From: Treponema sp.
GTDB taxonomy: Bacteria > Spirochaetota > Spirochaetia > Treponematales > Breznakiellaceae
Assembly (NCBI GenBank): GCA_031273835.1
Contig: JAISRD010000118.1
Location: forward strand, 1-5,854
DNA: 5,854 nt
Direction of reading: 5' to 3'
Made by a program: the position numbers and the translations under genes. This document shows positions 1-5,561 of this stretch, in pieces (positions within the stretch are counted from its first letter, which is position 1; each line of letters begins with the position of its first letter). The notes beneath the pieces were generated by a model. It ran no database searches. It saw only the letters and a program-made list of their open reading frames with translations, and had not been told where the DNA came from.

Positions 1-10
1 TGAGCTGTGA

Positions 11-82
11 GCGGGCGAAGGCGGAGCCTTCGCCTTGGAGTTTTACTTCGTAAAACTCCACACCCCGGCGCTTTCCGCCCGC
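11..82. repeat. Compound inverted-repeat element (two tandem hairpins inside an outer stem)
   Basis: Two perfect hairpins stand side by side. The first has a 9-bp stem, 14-22 (GGCGAAGGC) with 26-34, and a 3-base loop. The second has an 11-bp stem, 36-46 (TGGAGTTTTAC) with 50-60, and a TTC loop. A further 7-bp match pairs 11-17 (GCGGGCG) with 76-82 (CGCCCGC) and could enclose both, although it competes with the base of hairpin one. No T-run follows on either strand, so this does not look like a classical Rho-independent terminator, although it lies downstream of the DUF342 gene on the minus strand. The arrangement resembles dispersed REP/BIME-type intergenic repeats. Whether it recurs in the genome cannot be judged from one copy. 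Confidence 0.6.
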
Positions 83-103
83 CCTTGTCCTTAGCATGGA
101 AAT

Positions 104-131
104 ATTGTAAAACTTACGCGGAATTTGTCAA
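104..131 (-). promoter_or_regulatory. Putative sigma70 promoter reading leftward out of the window
   Basis: On the minus strand TTGACA (131 to 126) is followed after 16 bp by TACAAT (109 to 104): an exact -35 box and a 5/6 -10 box. Predicted transcription starts near position 97 and proceeds toward position 1. A direct repeat ACGCGG (116-121 and 135-140) flanks the -35 box. The promoter lies just past the stop codon of the DUF342 gene, so it would start a separate transcript for whatever lies left of the window and would first copy the hairpin block. An ATG at 97 to 95 opens a frame that stays open to the window edge, but it has no ribosome binding site and would be nearly leaderless, so I do not call it as a gene. 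Confidence 0.5.
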
Positions 132-151
132 TAGACGCGGTTAAAATTCCC

Positions 152-1585
152 TCATGAGAGGGGCCCGCTGACCAGCTTTCCTAGGCCCCGGTCCAGCCGT
201 ATGCGTACACGCCTTAAGGGGTCCGTTACAAAGAGGGCCACCTGGCATATCTCTATCAGGGTCCCCGGGGCGATCTCTCCCCGTACTTCCACCGCAGCGT
301 TTTCGTCGGCGTTGATCTTTCCCAGAAGGAAAGCGATCCGGGCGCCGGTCTTTGCCTGCTCGTCCTCAAGGCGCTTTTGCAGTTCTTCCATTTTGGCGAG
401 CCGCTGAGGGTCCCCGGCGGCCGCCTCAAGGGCGGTAATTTCCTTTAGTTTACCCAGTTTGGCGGCGAGTATCCTGAGCCGGTAATTGCACTTTTCCTTT
501 TCCTGCTGGACGGTAAAATCAACGCCGCAGTGTATATGGGTGGTTTTGCCGGATTTTTTTCCGATACTGCCGGCGCAAAGGCCCCCGACGGCGTAGATTT
601 CGCCCCCCAGGATCTTGCCCCGTTCACCCATCTCTATCCTTTCCATGGTATAGACCGAGGAATTGATGATTGCCAGGTCCACGACGATTGTCTTCCGGCA
701 GGCGACCTTACAGTTTTCGATAAACCTGGTTTTAAGACCCCCGCCGACTTTAACCAAAGCCCGGCCCCTTCCGATAATGCCCCCCGAAACGGTGAGATTG
801 TCCTTGATAACCGAGTCGGTTACGTCAAAGGTCTGTTTGATCGTTACCGAACCCCCTGAATATATCTTAAAACCGTCCGAAACCGGGCCTTCTATCTCCA
901 CGTCGCCGGGAAAGACGATATTCCCCGTATGGTAATCCACCGGCCCCCTGATCACCAGGTTGTCCTGAACATTGAGGGTCCCCCGGTCCTGGACAAGCTG
1001 GCCGTTGATCTCCGAATAGATGAATTTTCCGTCGATCCTGGTATTGGCCCCCCCCGTTACCCCGCTGGGCCGTATCGTATCGTGGGGAATCGCCGCCCCG
1101 TGGATGTCCCTGCCGTCCCTGCCCTCCTTCCGGGGCCGGAGTTTGGCCAGGACCTGCCCCTTTTTTACAATCAAAAAGGGGGAAATGCTCTTATAATCGA
1201 TCCGGGCGTTGCCCGGCGGCTCCCGGGGCGGGGCGTTTAAGGCAGGGTTCATTTCAAAGTACGCCGCCACGCCCGTTACCGGAGGATCCCCCCTGGCGAC
1301 GGTGATGTTTTTTATGATTCTGCGGTTAAGATTACAGTCCGTTACGGCGTTTTGTATGTTTTCCCAGAGAATTCCGTAGATCACATTGAGGCGTACCAGG
1401 GCGGAATTGATATAATCCGCCGAAAGGGGGTTCCCGTTACCGATGGGGGGATAAAAATCCGCCAGAACTTCAAGGTTATCCCTCGAAAAGAGGACCGAAA
1501 CATTGCCGTCGTTCTTATCCCCGGAAAGGAGCGCCACCCTGTCGGCGGGGTCCTCCGAAGGGGAACCTCTCTTATCCTCTTCCAT
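152..1585 (-). CDS. DUF342 / FapA-like (flagellar assembly protein A family) protein
   Basis: The 477-residue protein matches the DUF342/FapA architecture. The N-terminal part contains YFEMNP (109-114) and VKKGQVLAKLRPRKEGRDGRDIHG (about 140-163), the typical block of this family. A glycine-rich region of repeating short beta strands follows (about 205-350), including DYHTGNIVFPGDVEIEGPV (217-235) and IIGRG (270-274), as expected for a stacked beta-helix. A charged, probably coiled-coil stretch covers about 360-420, and the family-type tail motif is VRGEIAPGTLIEI (434-446). No signal peptide or membrane segment is visible, so it is probably cytoplasmic. FapA of Vibrio takes part in polar flagellum assembly. 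The role of spirochaete members is not established, so function here is inference. The ATG at 1585 is the only usable start: an in-frame stop lies at 1624-1622 and no start codon lies between. Its ribosome site (GGGAA) is weak. The gene is divergent from pgi. Confidence 0.88.
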   Translation of the reverse strand: MEEDKRGSPSEDPADRVALLSGDKNDGNVSVLFSRDNLEVLADFYPPIGNGNPLSADYINSALVRLNVIYGILWENIQNAVTDCNLNRRIIKNITVARGDPPVTGVAAYFEMNPALNAPPREPPGNARIDYKSISPFLIVKKGQVLAKLRPRKEGRDGRDIHGAAIPHDTIRPSGVTGGANTRIDGKFIYSEINGQLVQDRGTLNVQDNLVIRGPVDYHTGNIVFPGDVEIEGPVSDGFKIYSGGSVTIKQTFDVTDSVIKDNLTVSGGIIGRGRALVKVGGGLKTRFIENCKVACRKTIVVDLAIINSSVYTMERIEMGERGKILGGEIYAVGGLCAGSIGKKSGKTTHIHCGVDFTVQQEKEKCNYRLRILAAKLGKLKEITALEAAAGDPQRLAKMEELQKRLEDEQAKTGARIAFLLGKINADENAAVEVRGEIAPGTLIEICQVALFVTDPLRRVRIRLDRGLGKLVSGPLS

Positions 1586-1613
1586 AAATTTCCCGCGCTG
1601 TATTTTGTTCCAT
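1572..1613 (-). other. Possible 13-codon leader ORF overlapping the DUF342 start
   Basis: On the minus strand AAAGGGAG stands two bases before an ATG (1613 to 1611) that opens the short frame MEQNTAREIYGRG and ends at TAA (1574 to 1572). The DUF342 ATG at 1585 lies inside this frame in another register. The purine-rich site in front of the short frame is better than the one directly in front of the DUF342 start, so ribosomes could load here and re-initiate (translational coupling). It may equally be chance: the frame is tiny and nothing else supports it. Confidence 0.22.
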
Positions 1614-1630
1614 AACTCCCTTTACAGTAT

Positions 1631-1650
1631 CGGAAAAAACCGGAAAAAAC
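1631..1650. repeat. Tandem duplication of a 10-bp unit in the divergent spacer
   Basis: CGGAAAAAAC occurs twice with no gap, between the divergent DUF342 and pgi genes. On the minus strand the two T6 tracts fall between a weak TTCGTG (1655 to 1650) and GATACT (1631 to 1626), an 18-bp-spaced but poor promoter candidate for the DUF342 gene. The A-tracts are phased by 10 bp, about one helical turn, as expected for intrinsically bent DNA. A regulatory role is inference. Confidence 0.5.
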
Positions 1651-1673
1651 ACGAACCCCGGTATATAACGGCC

Positions 1674-1702
1674 TTGTTTTACAAAAACGAAAGGGGTATA
1701 GT
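1674..1702 (+). promoter_or_regulatory. Putative pgi promoter
   Basis: TTGTTT (1674-1679) and TATAGT (1697-1702) are separated by 17 bp. The predicted start near 1709 would give a 5' leader of only about 13 bases that begins at the ribosome binding site. This is the best promoter candidate for pgi and the downstream flavin reductase gene. Confidence 0.5.
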
Positions 1703-1710
1703 AAAAACAC

Positions 1711-1716
1711 GGGGGG
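1711..1716 (+). promoter_or_regulatory. Ribosome binding site that fixes the pgi start
   Basis: GGGGGG lies five bases before the ATG at 1722. A closer ATG at 1717 is followed two codons later by TGA, so it cannot start the gene. The frame is open further upstream (to 1503), but that part lies antisense to the DUF342 gene and has no family similarity. The first residues after 1722 (MNYSDFDKTEAYQKL) look like a normal Pgi N-terminus. Confidence 0.6.
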
Positions 1717-1721
1717 ATGTC

Positions 1722-3302
1722 ATGAACTATTCCGATTTTGACAAGACCGAAGCGTATCAAAAGCTCGCGGCCCTGACGCCGGATTTTAATTTCGCGGCGG
1801 CCCTGGACGCTTCCAGGGTAAAAAACTGCGCCGTCCCCATGGCGGGCGGATTGTGCTATAACTGGGCCGCCAAGGCCGCCGGTGATTCGGTCATCACGGC
1901 CCTCCAGGCCCTGGCGGACGAGCAGGACCTAACGGGAAAATACCGGGCCCTGCTTGACGGGGAGCTCATGAATACCGGCGAGGGCCGCAGGGTGCTCCAC
2001 CATCTTTTGCGGGGTCGGCTGGGAAAGGCGGTGATCCACCAGGGCCGGGATCTGGGGGAATTTTACGCCCGGGAGCTGGAGCGCTTTTCCGACTTTGCCG
2101 AAGCGGTACGCTCGGGAAAAATGAAGGGTTCCTCGGGGAAGCCCTTCAAAAACGCCGTACAGATAGGCATAGGGGGTTCCGATTTGGGGCCCAGGGCTCT
2201 GTACATAGCCCTGGACAATTGGGCGCAAAAAAACGGAACGAAAAAAATCAACGGTTTTTTTATCTCCAATGTGGACCCCGACGACGCCTCGGCGGTGCTT
2301 GCCCCCCTGGATCTTGCCGAAACCCTGTTTGTGCTGGTTTCCAAAAGCGGGACCACCCAGGAGACCCTGGCCAATGAGCTTTTTGTTAAGGACAAGCTTA
2401 AAAAGGCGGGGCTTGATCCGGGGGGCCACCTTGCCGCGGTTACCAGCGAAACAAGTCCCCTGGCCCATAACCCGGCCTATCTTGATTCTTTCTATATCGA
2501 TGATTTTATAGGCGGCCGCTATTCCTCAAGTTCCGCGGTGGGCGGGGTGATACTTTCCCTGGCCTTCGGCCCCGCCGTGTTTAAGGCCTTCCTCAAGGGG
2601 GCCCACGAAGCGGACGCCCTCTCCCTTGAAAAGGACATACGGAAAAACGCCGCCCTCCTTGACGCCCTGCTGGGCGTGTGGGAGCGGAATTTTCTCAAGT
2701 TTCCGGTTACCGCGGTACTTCCCTACAGCCAGGCTCTGGCCCGTTTCCCCGCCCATCTGCAGCAGCTTGACATGGAATCCAACGGGAAACGGGTAAACCG
2801 GGCGGGGCGGGAAATTTCCTACGCCACGGGCCCCGTCGTTTTCGGCGAGCCCGGCACCAACGGGCAGCATTCGTTTTACCAGCTCCTCCACCAGGGAACG
2901 GATATTATCCCCCTTCAATTTGTCGGCTTTGCGGAAAGCCAGCGGGATGACGATACGGAGCTGGAGGGCTCGGTAAGCCAGACCAAGCTTAAGGCCAATC
3001 TTGCCGCCCAGATCATCGCCTTTGCCAGGGGCAAGGACGACGGGAACCCCAACAAGCGCTTCCCCGGCGGCCGTCCCTCAAGCCTTATCTGCGGCAAAAA
3101 GCTCGGCCCCGAAGCCCTGGGGAGCCTGCTCGCCCATTTTGAAAACAAGGTAATGTTCCAGGGCTTTGTCTGGAATATCAACAGCTTCGACCAGGAGGGG
3201 GTACAGCTGGGGAAGGTCCTTACCAGGCAGGTCCTTTCCGCCATGGGCGGCCCTTCGGGAGACGGCGCCCTGGATGAATACGGCAGGCTGCTGGGCATTT
3301 AA
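1722..3302 (+). CDS. pgi: Glucose-6-phosphate isomerase
   Basis: This cytoplasmic enzyme interconverts D-glucose 6-phosphate and D-fructose 6-phosphate, linking glycolysis, gluconeogenesis and the pentose phosphate route. The 526-residue protein is full length for the family (E. coli 549). Visible hallmarks are the sugar-phosphate isomerase (SIS) fold motif IGIGGSDLGPRAL (148-160), the phosphate-binding loop SKSGTTQETL (207-216), the first signature DDFIGGRYSSSSAVG (260-274) with Arg266, MESNGKR (351-357) with the catalytic base Glu352, GEPGTNGQHSFYQLLHQG (375-392) with the ring-opening His383, and the C-terminal signature ending GVQLGK with catalytic Lys498. The spacing of Glu352, His383 and Lys498 agrees with characterised PGIs. 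One small deviation is Gln495, where GVELGK is usual. All catalytic residues are present, so the enzyme should be active. It is followed after 24 bp by the flavin reductase gene, probably in one transcript. Confidence 0.97.
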   Translation: MNYSDFDKTEAYQKLAALTPDFNFAAALDASRVKNCAVPMAGGLCYNWAAKAAGDSVITALQALADEQDLTGKYRALLDGELMNTGEGRRVLHHLLRGRLGKAVIHQGRDLGEFYARELERFSDFAEAVRSGKMKGSSGKPFKNAVQIGIGGSDLGPRALYIALDNWAQKNGTKKINGFFISNVDPDDASAVLAPLDLAETLFVLVSKSGTTQETLANELFVKDKLKKAGLDPGGHLAAVTSETSPLAHNPAYLDSFYIDDFIGGRYSSSSAVGGVILSLAFGPAVFKAFLKGAHEADALSLEKDIRKNAALLDALLGVWERNFLKFPVTAVLPYSQALARFPAHLQQLDMESNGKRVNRAGREISYATGPVVFGEPGTNGQHSFYQLLHQGTDIIPLQFVGFAESQRDDDTELEGSVSQTKLKANLAAQIIAFARGKDDGNPNKRFPGGRPSSLICGKKLGPEALGSLLAHFENKVMFQGFVWNINSFDQEGVQLGKVLTRQVLSAMGGPSGDGALDEYGRLLGI

Positions 3303-3326
3303 CGCGGTTTCGTAAAGGAGGAAAAT

Positions 3327-3875
3327 ATGAAACAACAGGAAGTAATCCCCGCCGGGGAAGGATGGGTTGAGATCAACATCAGGCATTTTGAGGGGTCCCC
3401 CTCGGCCCGTATCGGCGATCAATGGATGCTGATCAGCGCCGGAGATACCCTCTCCGATAAAAGCAACTGGAATACCATGACGGCAAGCTGGGGAGGCCTG
3501 GGGGTACTGTGGAGTACCGACGTGGCCTTTATGTTTATACGTAATTCCCGGCATACCTTTGACTTTGCCAATCGCTCCGGACTTTTCAGCCTTTCCTTTT
3601 TTGACCCTTCCCACAAAAAGGCCCTGGATATCTGCGGGGAAAAATCGGGGAGGGACACCGACAAGGCCGCCGCCGCGGGACTGACGCCGGTCGTTTTTGC
3701 CGACGGTACCGTGGGTTTTAAGGAGGCCTCGCAGGTTATCAGCTGCGGCAAGCTCTATACCCATGATATTGATCCGGGGCGCTTTCTCGATCCCGACATA
3801 GAAAAGCACTATCCCCAAAAGGATTATCACCGCATGTTTATCGGGCAGATCTTAACCGTGCGTACCCGGCGTTAG
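3327..3875 (+). CDS. Flavin reductase-domain protein (flavoredoxin-like)
   Basis: The 182-residue protein fits the single-domain flavin reductase-like family (split beta-barrel FMN binders, about 150-200 residues). Supporting motifs are NWNTMTASWGGLGVLW (47-62), which is the flavin phosphate-binding part, IRNSRHTFDF (71-80), LDICGEKSGRDTDK (100-113), SCGKLYTHDIDPGRF (139-153) and KDYHRMFIGQI (165-175). Members bind FMN and either reduce free flavin with NAD(P)H or serve as flavoredoxins in anaerobes. The exact electron donor and acceptor cannot be told from sequence. No signal peptide or membrane helix is seen, so it should be cytoplasmic. AAAGGAGG (3314-3321), five bases before the ATG, is a strong ribosome site. 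It probably shares the pgi transcript, with no evident metabolic link. Its TAG stop touches the last codon of the converging HD-GYP gene. Confidence 0.88.
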   Translation: MKQQEVIPAGEGWVEINIRHFEGSPSARIGDQWMLISAGDTLSDKSNWNTMTASWGGLGVLWSTDVAFMFIRNSRHTFDFANRSGLFSLSFFDPSHKKALDICGEKSGRDTDKAAAAGLTPVVFADGTVGFKEASQVISCGKLYTHDIDPGRFLDPDIEKHYPQKDYHRMFIGQILTVRTRR

Positions 3876-4970
3876 CTATTTATTCTGCTGGGAAATTTCC
3901 TTGAACCGGTCCTGTATCTGAACCACCGCGTCGGTAAGGACCGGATCAAACTGGGTCCCCCTGCCGTCGGTGATAATTTTAAGGGCCTCTTCATAGGACA
4001 TGGCCGACTTGTACACCCGGGCGCAGACCAGGGCGTCGTACACGTCCGAGAGGGACGCCAGGCGGGCCGCCAGGGATATGGCGGTCCCCTTAAGGCCCTG
4101 GGGATAGCCGTTGCCGTCGAAGCGTTCATGGTGGCTGTAGGCAATGTCATAGCAGTGCCGCAGATAAATCGAATTTTTGTCTACCACGGCCTTCATCATC
4201 TCTTCAATTATCTTCCTGCCCACGGTGGTGTGGGTTTTCATAATTTCATATTCATCGGGATCAAGCCGTCCGGGCTTAAGGAGTATCTTATCGGGGATGC
4301 CGATCTTCCCCACATCGTGGAGCGCCATGGCCTTGACGATGATGTCGGGCTCCATTTTCCGCAGTTCTTCCCCATAGGGTGAATTTACCTCCATGAGGTA
4401 GTCGATAAGGGCCTTGCAAAAATACTGGGTCCGCTTTACATGGCTCCCCGATTCAAGGTTGCGGTATTCAATGATATTGGCGATGGCCTGGAGGGTATTG
4501 TCCAGGGTCGAGGTGGCCTCGGCGGTCTTTTCCGCCACCATCTGTTCCAGGTTGTCGCTGTAATTTTTCAGTTCCACCTGGTTCCGCACCCGGAGCTTTA
4601 CGATTTCCGGCAGGAAGGGCTTTGAAATAAAATCCACCGCCCCGGCGGCAAGGGCTTCGCTTTCGGAATCCGAGGTGGTGATAAAAATAACCGGAATGCG
4701 CTTATAATTTTCGTCGGCCTTCATCGCCTCAAGCATCTGGTAGCCGTTCATTTCAGGCATGAAAACATCAAGAAGTATGATCTTGGGGAACACCTGCATA
4801 CGGCCCAGCTCTTCCAGGGCTTTTTTCCCGTTTTCGGCGGTAACGACGGTATAATCATCCTTGAGGATTTCCTCCAGGATCATACGGTTCATTTCAACAT
4901 CGTCAACCACAAGGACAGAGGGAACCCGGGGGCTCAAACCATAACGGTTCTGAACTTTTTCCTCAGGCAT
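3876..4970 (-). CDS. Response regulator: receiver domain plus HD-GYP cyclic-di-GMP phosphodiesterase
   Basis: With the ATG at 4970 the protein has 364 residues. The receiver domain (about 17-133) shows the acidic pair Asp23-Asp24, phospho-acceptor Asp68 in ILLDVFMPEMNG, Thr98 and Lys117 in SKPF. A short probably helical linker (about 135-160) leads to the HD-GYP domain (about 160-350). Its metal ligands all appear intact: Glu173 and His177 in ESGSHVKRT, His218-Asp219 in HDVGKIGIPD, His247 in KTHTTVG, His280-His281 in the signature HHERFDGNGYP, and Asp309 in LSDVYDAL. The domain is therefore predicted to hydrolyse cyclic-di-GMP under phosphorylation control, and Glu173 allows a three-metal site. 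No membrane segment is seen. The start overlaps the Hpt stop (ATGCCTGA, 8 bp), which suggests translational coupling. An in-frame TTG at 4991 would add seven residues but has no suitably spaced ribosome site. Confidence 0.93.
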   Translation of the reverse strand: MPEEKVQNRYGLSPRVPSVLVVDDVEMNRMILEEILKDDYTVVTAENGKKALEELGRMQVFPKIILLDVFMPEMNGYQMLEAMKADENYKRIPVIFITTSDSESEALAAGAVDFISKPFLPEIVKLRVRNQVELKNYSDNLEQMVAEKTAEATSTLDNTLQAIANIIEYRNLESGSHVKRTQYFCKALIDYLMEVNSPYGEELRKMEPDIIVKAMALHDVGKIGIPDKILLKPGRLDPDEYEIMKTHTTVGRKIIEEMMKAVVDKNSIYLRHCYDIAYSHHERFDGNGYPQGLKGTAISLAARLASLSDVYDALVCARVYKSAMSYEEALKIITDGRGTQFDPVLTDAVVQIQDRFKEISQQNK

Positions 4971-5304
4971 TTTCAGCGACGACCTTTTCAACCTCTTTCA
5001 TGGTTTCGGTAAAACAGGCCTTAACCGCTTCGACGGTTTCCGCCTGCACCGCTTTTGCCTTGATCTGGTTTTCCAATTCCAGGATTTTCGCGGCAAGTTC
5101 CTTAATAGAAAGATTGGCGCTTACCCCCTTTATCGTGTGGGCAAGCTCCTGGGCTTTAGCGTAATCCCCCTCATCAAGGGCGGCAAACAGGGGGTCGATC
5201 CGCGTTTCATCCTTAAATTTGGTAAGAAGCCTGATGTAAAGCTTGGCATTGTTCATTACCCGCTTTTTCCCATCTTCCACGTCAACATAAACAAGCTCCG
5301 CCAT
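4963..5304 (-). CDS. Stand-alone Hpt (histidine phosphotransfer) protein
   Basis: This small cytoplasmic protein of 113 residues should be an all-helical Hpt domain. The motif AHTIKGVSANLS (55-66) contains the phospho-accepting His56 with Lys59 and Gly60 in the standard places. The preceding segment LFAALDEGDYAKAQELAH (39-56) is typical of Hpt helices, and the C-terminal half is a charged helix pair (LAAKILELENQIKA and onward). Hpt proteins pass phosphate between a hybrid kinase and a receiver. The next gene, overlapping by 8 bp, encodes a receiver plus HD-GYP regulator, which is the obvious partner, but no kinase lies in the window. The start at 5304 is chosen because GGAGG lies six bases upstream. 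A further in-frame ATG at 5331 would overlap the predicted -10 box and has no ribosome site. Confidence 0.88.
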   Translation of the reverse strand: MAELVYVDVEDGKKRVMNNAKLYIRLLTKFKDETRIDPLFAALDEGDYAKAQELAHTIKGVSANLSIKELAAKILELENQIKAKAVQAETVEAVKACFTETMKEVEKVVAENA

Positions 5305-5310
5305 AACGCG

Positions 5311-5315
5311 CCTCC
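5311..5315 (-). promoter_or_regulatory. Ribosome binding site that fixes the Hpt start
   Basis: GGAGG (minus strand) stands six bases before the ATG at 5304. It supports the 113-residue product over a version nine residues longer beginning at 5331, whose start codon would lie upstream of the predicted transcription start. Confidence 0.65.
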
Positions 5316-5322
5316 GGCAGAT

Positions 5323-5351
5323 AGTATACATGAAGGGTTCCTCTTCGTCCA
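5323..5351 (-). promoter_or_regulatory. Putative promoter of the Hpt / HD-GYP operon
   Basis: On the minus strand TGGACG (5351 to 5346, four of six consensus bases) and TATACT (5328 to 5323, five of six) are 17 bp apart. Predicted initiation near 5316 leaves a leader of about 12 bases that begins at the GGAGG ribosome site. Confidence 0.5.
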
Positions 5352-5431
5352 GTCATCAAGGGGGAATTTTCAGGGTATCGGCGTCCGCTTTCAATCATCG
5401 TGAAAAAACTAAAACTTAAAAAATTTTAACC

Positions 5432-5454
5432 CCGGACGGCGCGGACAGGTCCGG
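5432..5454. repeat. GC-rich inverted repeat next to an A/T tract
   Basis: CCGGAC (5432-5437) pairs with GTCCGG (5449-5454) around an 11-base loop. On the minus strand the stem is followed by an A/T-rich stretch with a T6 run (about 5430 down to 5402), which is terminator-like. However, no minus-strand gene is evident upstream of it, the stem is only 6 bp, and the loop is large. It may only insulate the Hpt operon from transcription arriving from the right. Confidence 0.25.
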
Positions 5455-5493
5455 CGGGGGCGCTTTCAGGCCGGAATTTGAAAATCCTGATCC

Positions 5494-5509
5494 ATATCCT
5501 TAAGGATAT
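5494..5509. repeat. Perfect 16-bp palindrome upstream of the TetR-gene promoter
   Basis: ATATCCTTAAGGATAT reads identically on both strands. It ends 11 bp before the -35 box of the TetR-gene promoter, a position suited to a protein-binding site, either a second operator or an activator site. Its sequence differs from the palindrome inside the promoter, so if it binds a protein it is likely a different one. Confidence 0.5.
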
Positions 5510-5520
5510 AACCTGCAGTC

Positions 5521-5549
5521 TTGACATTATACCTACCGTTCGGTATAAT
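5521..5549 (+). promoter_or_regulatory. Exact-consensus sigma70 promoter of the TetR-family gene
   Basis: TTGACA (5521-5526), a 17-bp spacer, and TATAAT (5544-5549) match the consensus at all twelve positions with optimal spacing. Initiation is expected near 5556. So strong a promoter in front of a regulator gene makes sense if it is normally repressed, which fits the palindrome overlapping it. Confidence 0.85.
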
Positions 5550-5550
5550 G
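5525..5550. promoter_or_regulatory. Predicted TetR-type operator within the promoter
   Basis: Outer arms CATTATACC (5525-5533) and GGTATAATG (5542-5550) form a perfect 9-bp inverted repeat. A second palindrome, TACCG-TT-CGGTA (5534-5545), has its centre 2 bp to the right, because the left half TACC is repeated twice in tandem (5530-5537). The site covers the whole spacer and the -10 box, so a bound dimer would block RNA polymerase. Size and ACCG/CGGT character are like known TetR-family operators. Autorepression by the adjacent gene product is inferred. Confidence 0.7.
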
Positions 5551-5561
5551 AACTCATAACT

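Noticed and set aside
125..147. Plus-strand promoter TTGTCA / TAAAAT
   Set aside because: The spacer is only 11 bp, and there is no plus-strand gene downstream.
1626..1667. Clear promoter for the DUF342 gene, including a flagellar sigma28 type
   Set aside because: TATATA (1667 to 1662) and GATACT (1631 to 1626) are possible -10 boxes, but neither has a good -35 box, and no TAAA box stands at the right distance from a GCCGATAA-like element.
1503..1721. N-terminal extension of pgi upstream of the ATG at 1722
   Set aside because: It overlaps the DUF342 gene on the opposite strand and is unlike Pgi N-termini. The GGGGGG ribosome site favours 1722.
1929..2468. 179-codon minus-strand open frame opposite pgi
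   Set aside because: It is entirely antisense to conserved pgi coding sequence and has no domain-like features.
3303..3326. Terminator between pgi and the flavin reductase gene
   Set aside because: The 24-bp gap has no stem-loop and is mostly ribosome binding site.
3078..3830. 250-codon minus-strand open frame opposite pgi and the flavin reductase gene
   Set aside because: It lies antisense to two well-supported genes, crosses their boundary, and its translation shows no recognisable motif. It is explained by GC-rich codon use on the coding strand.
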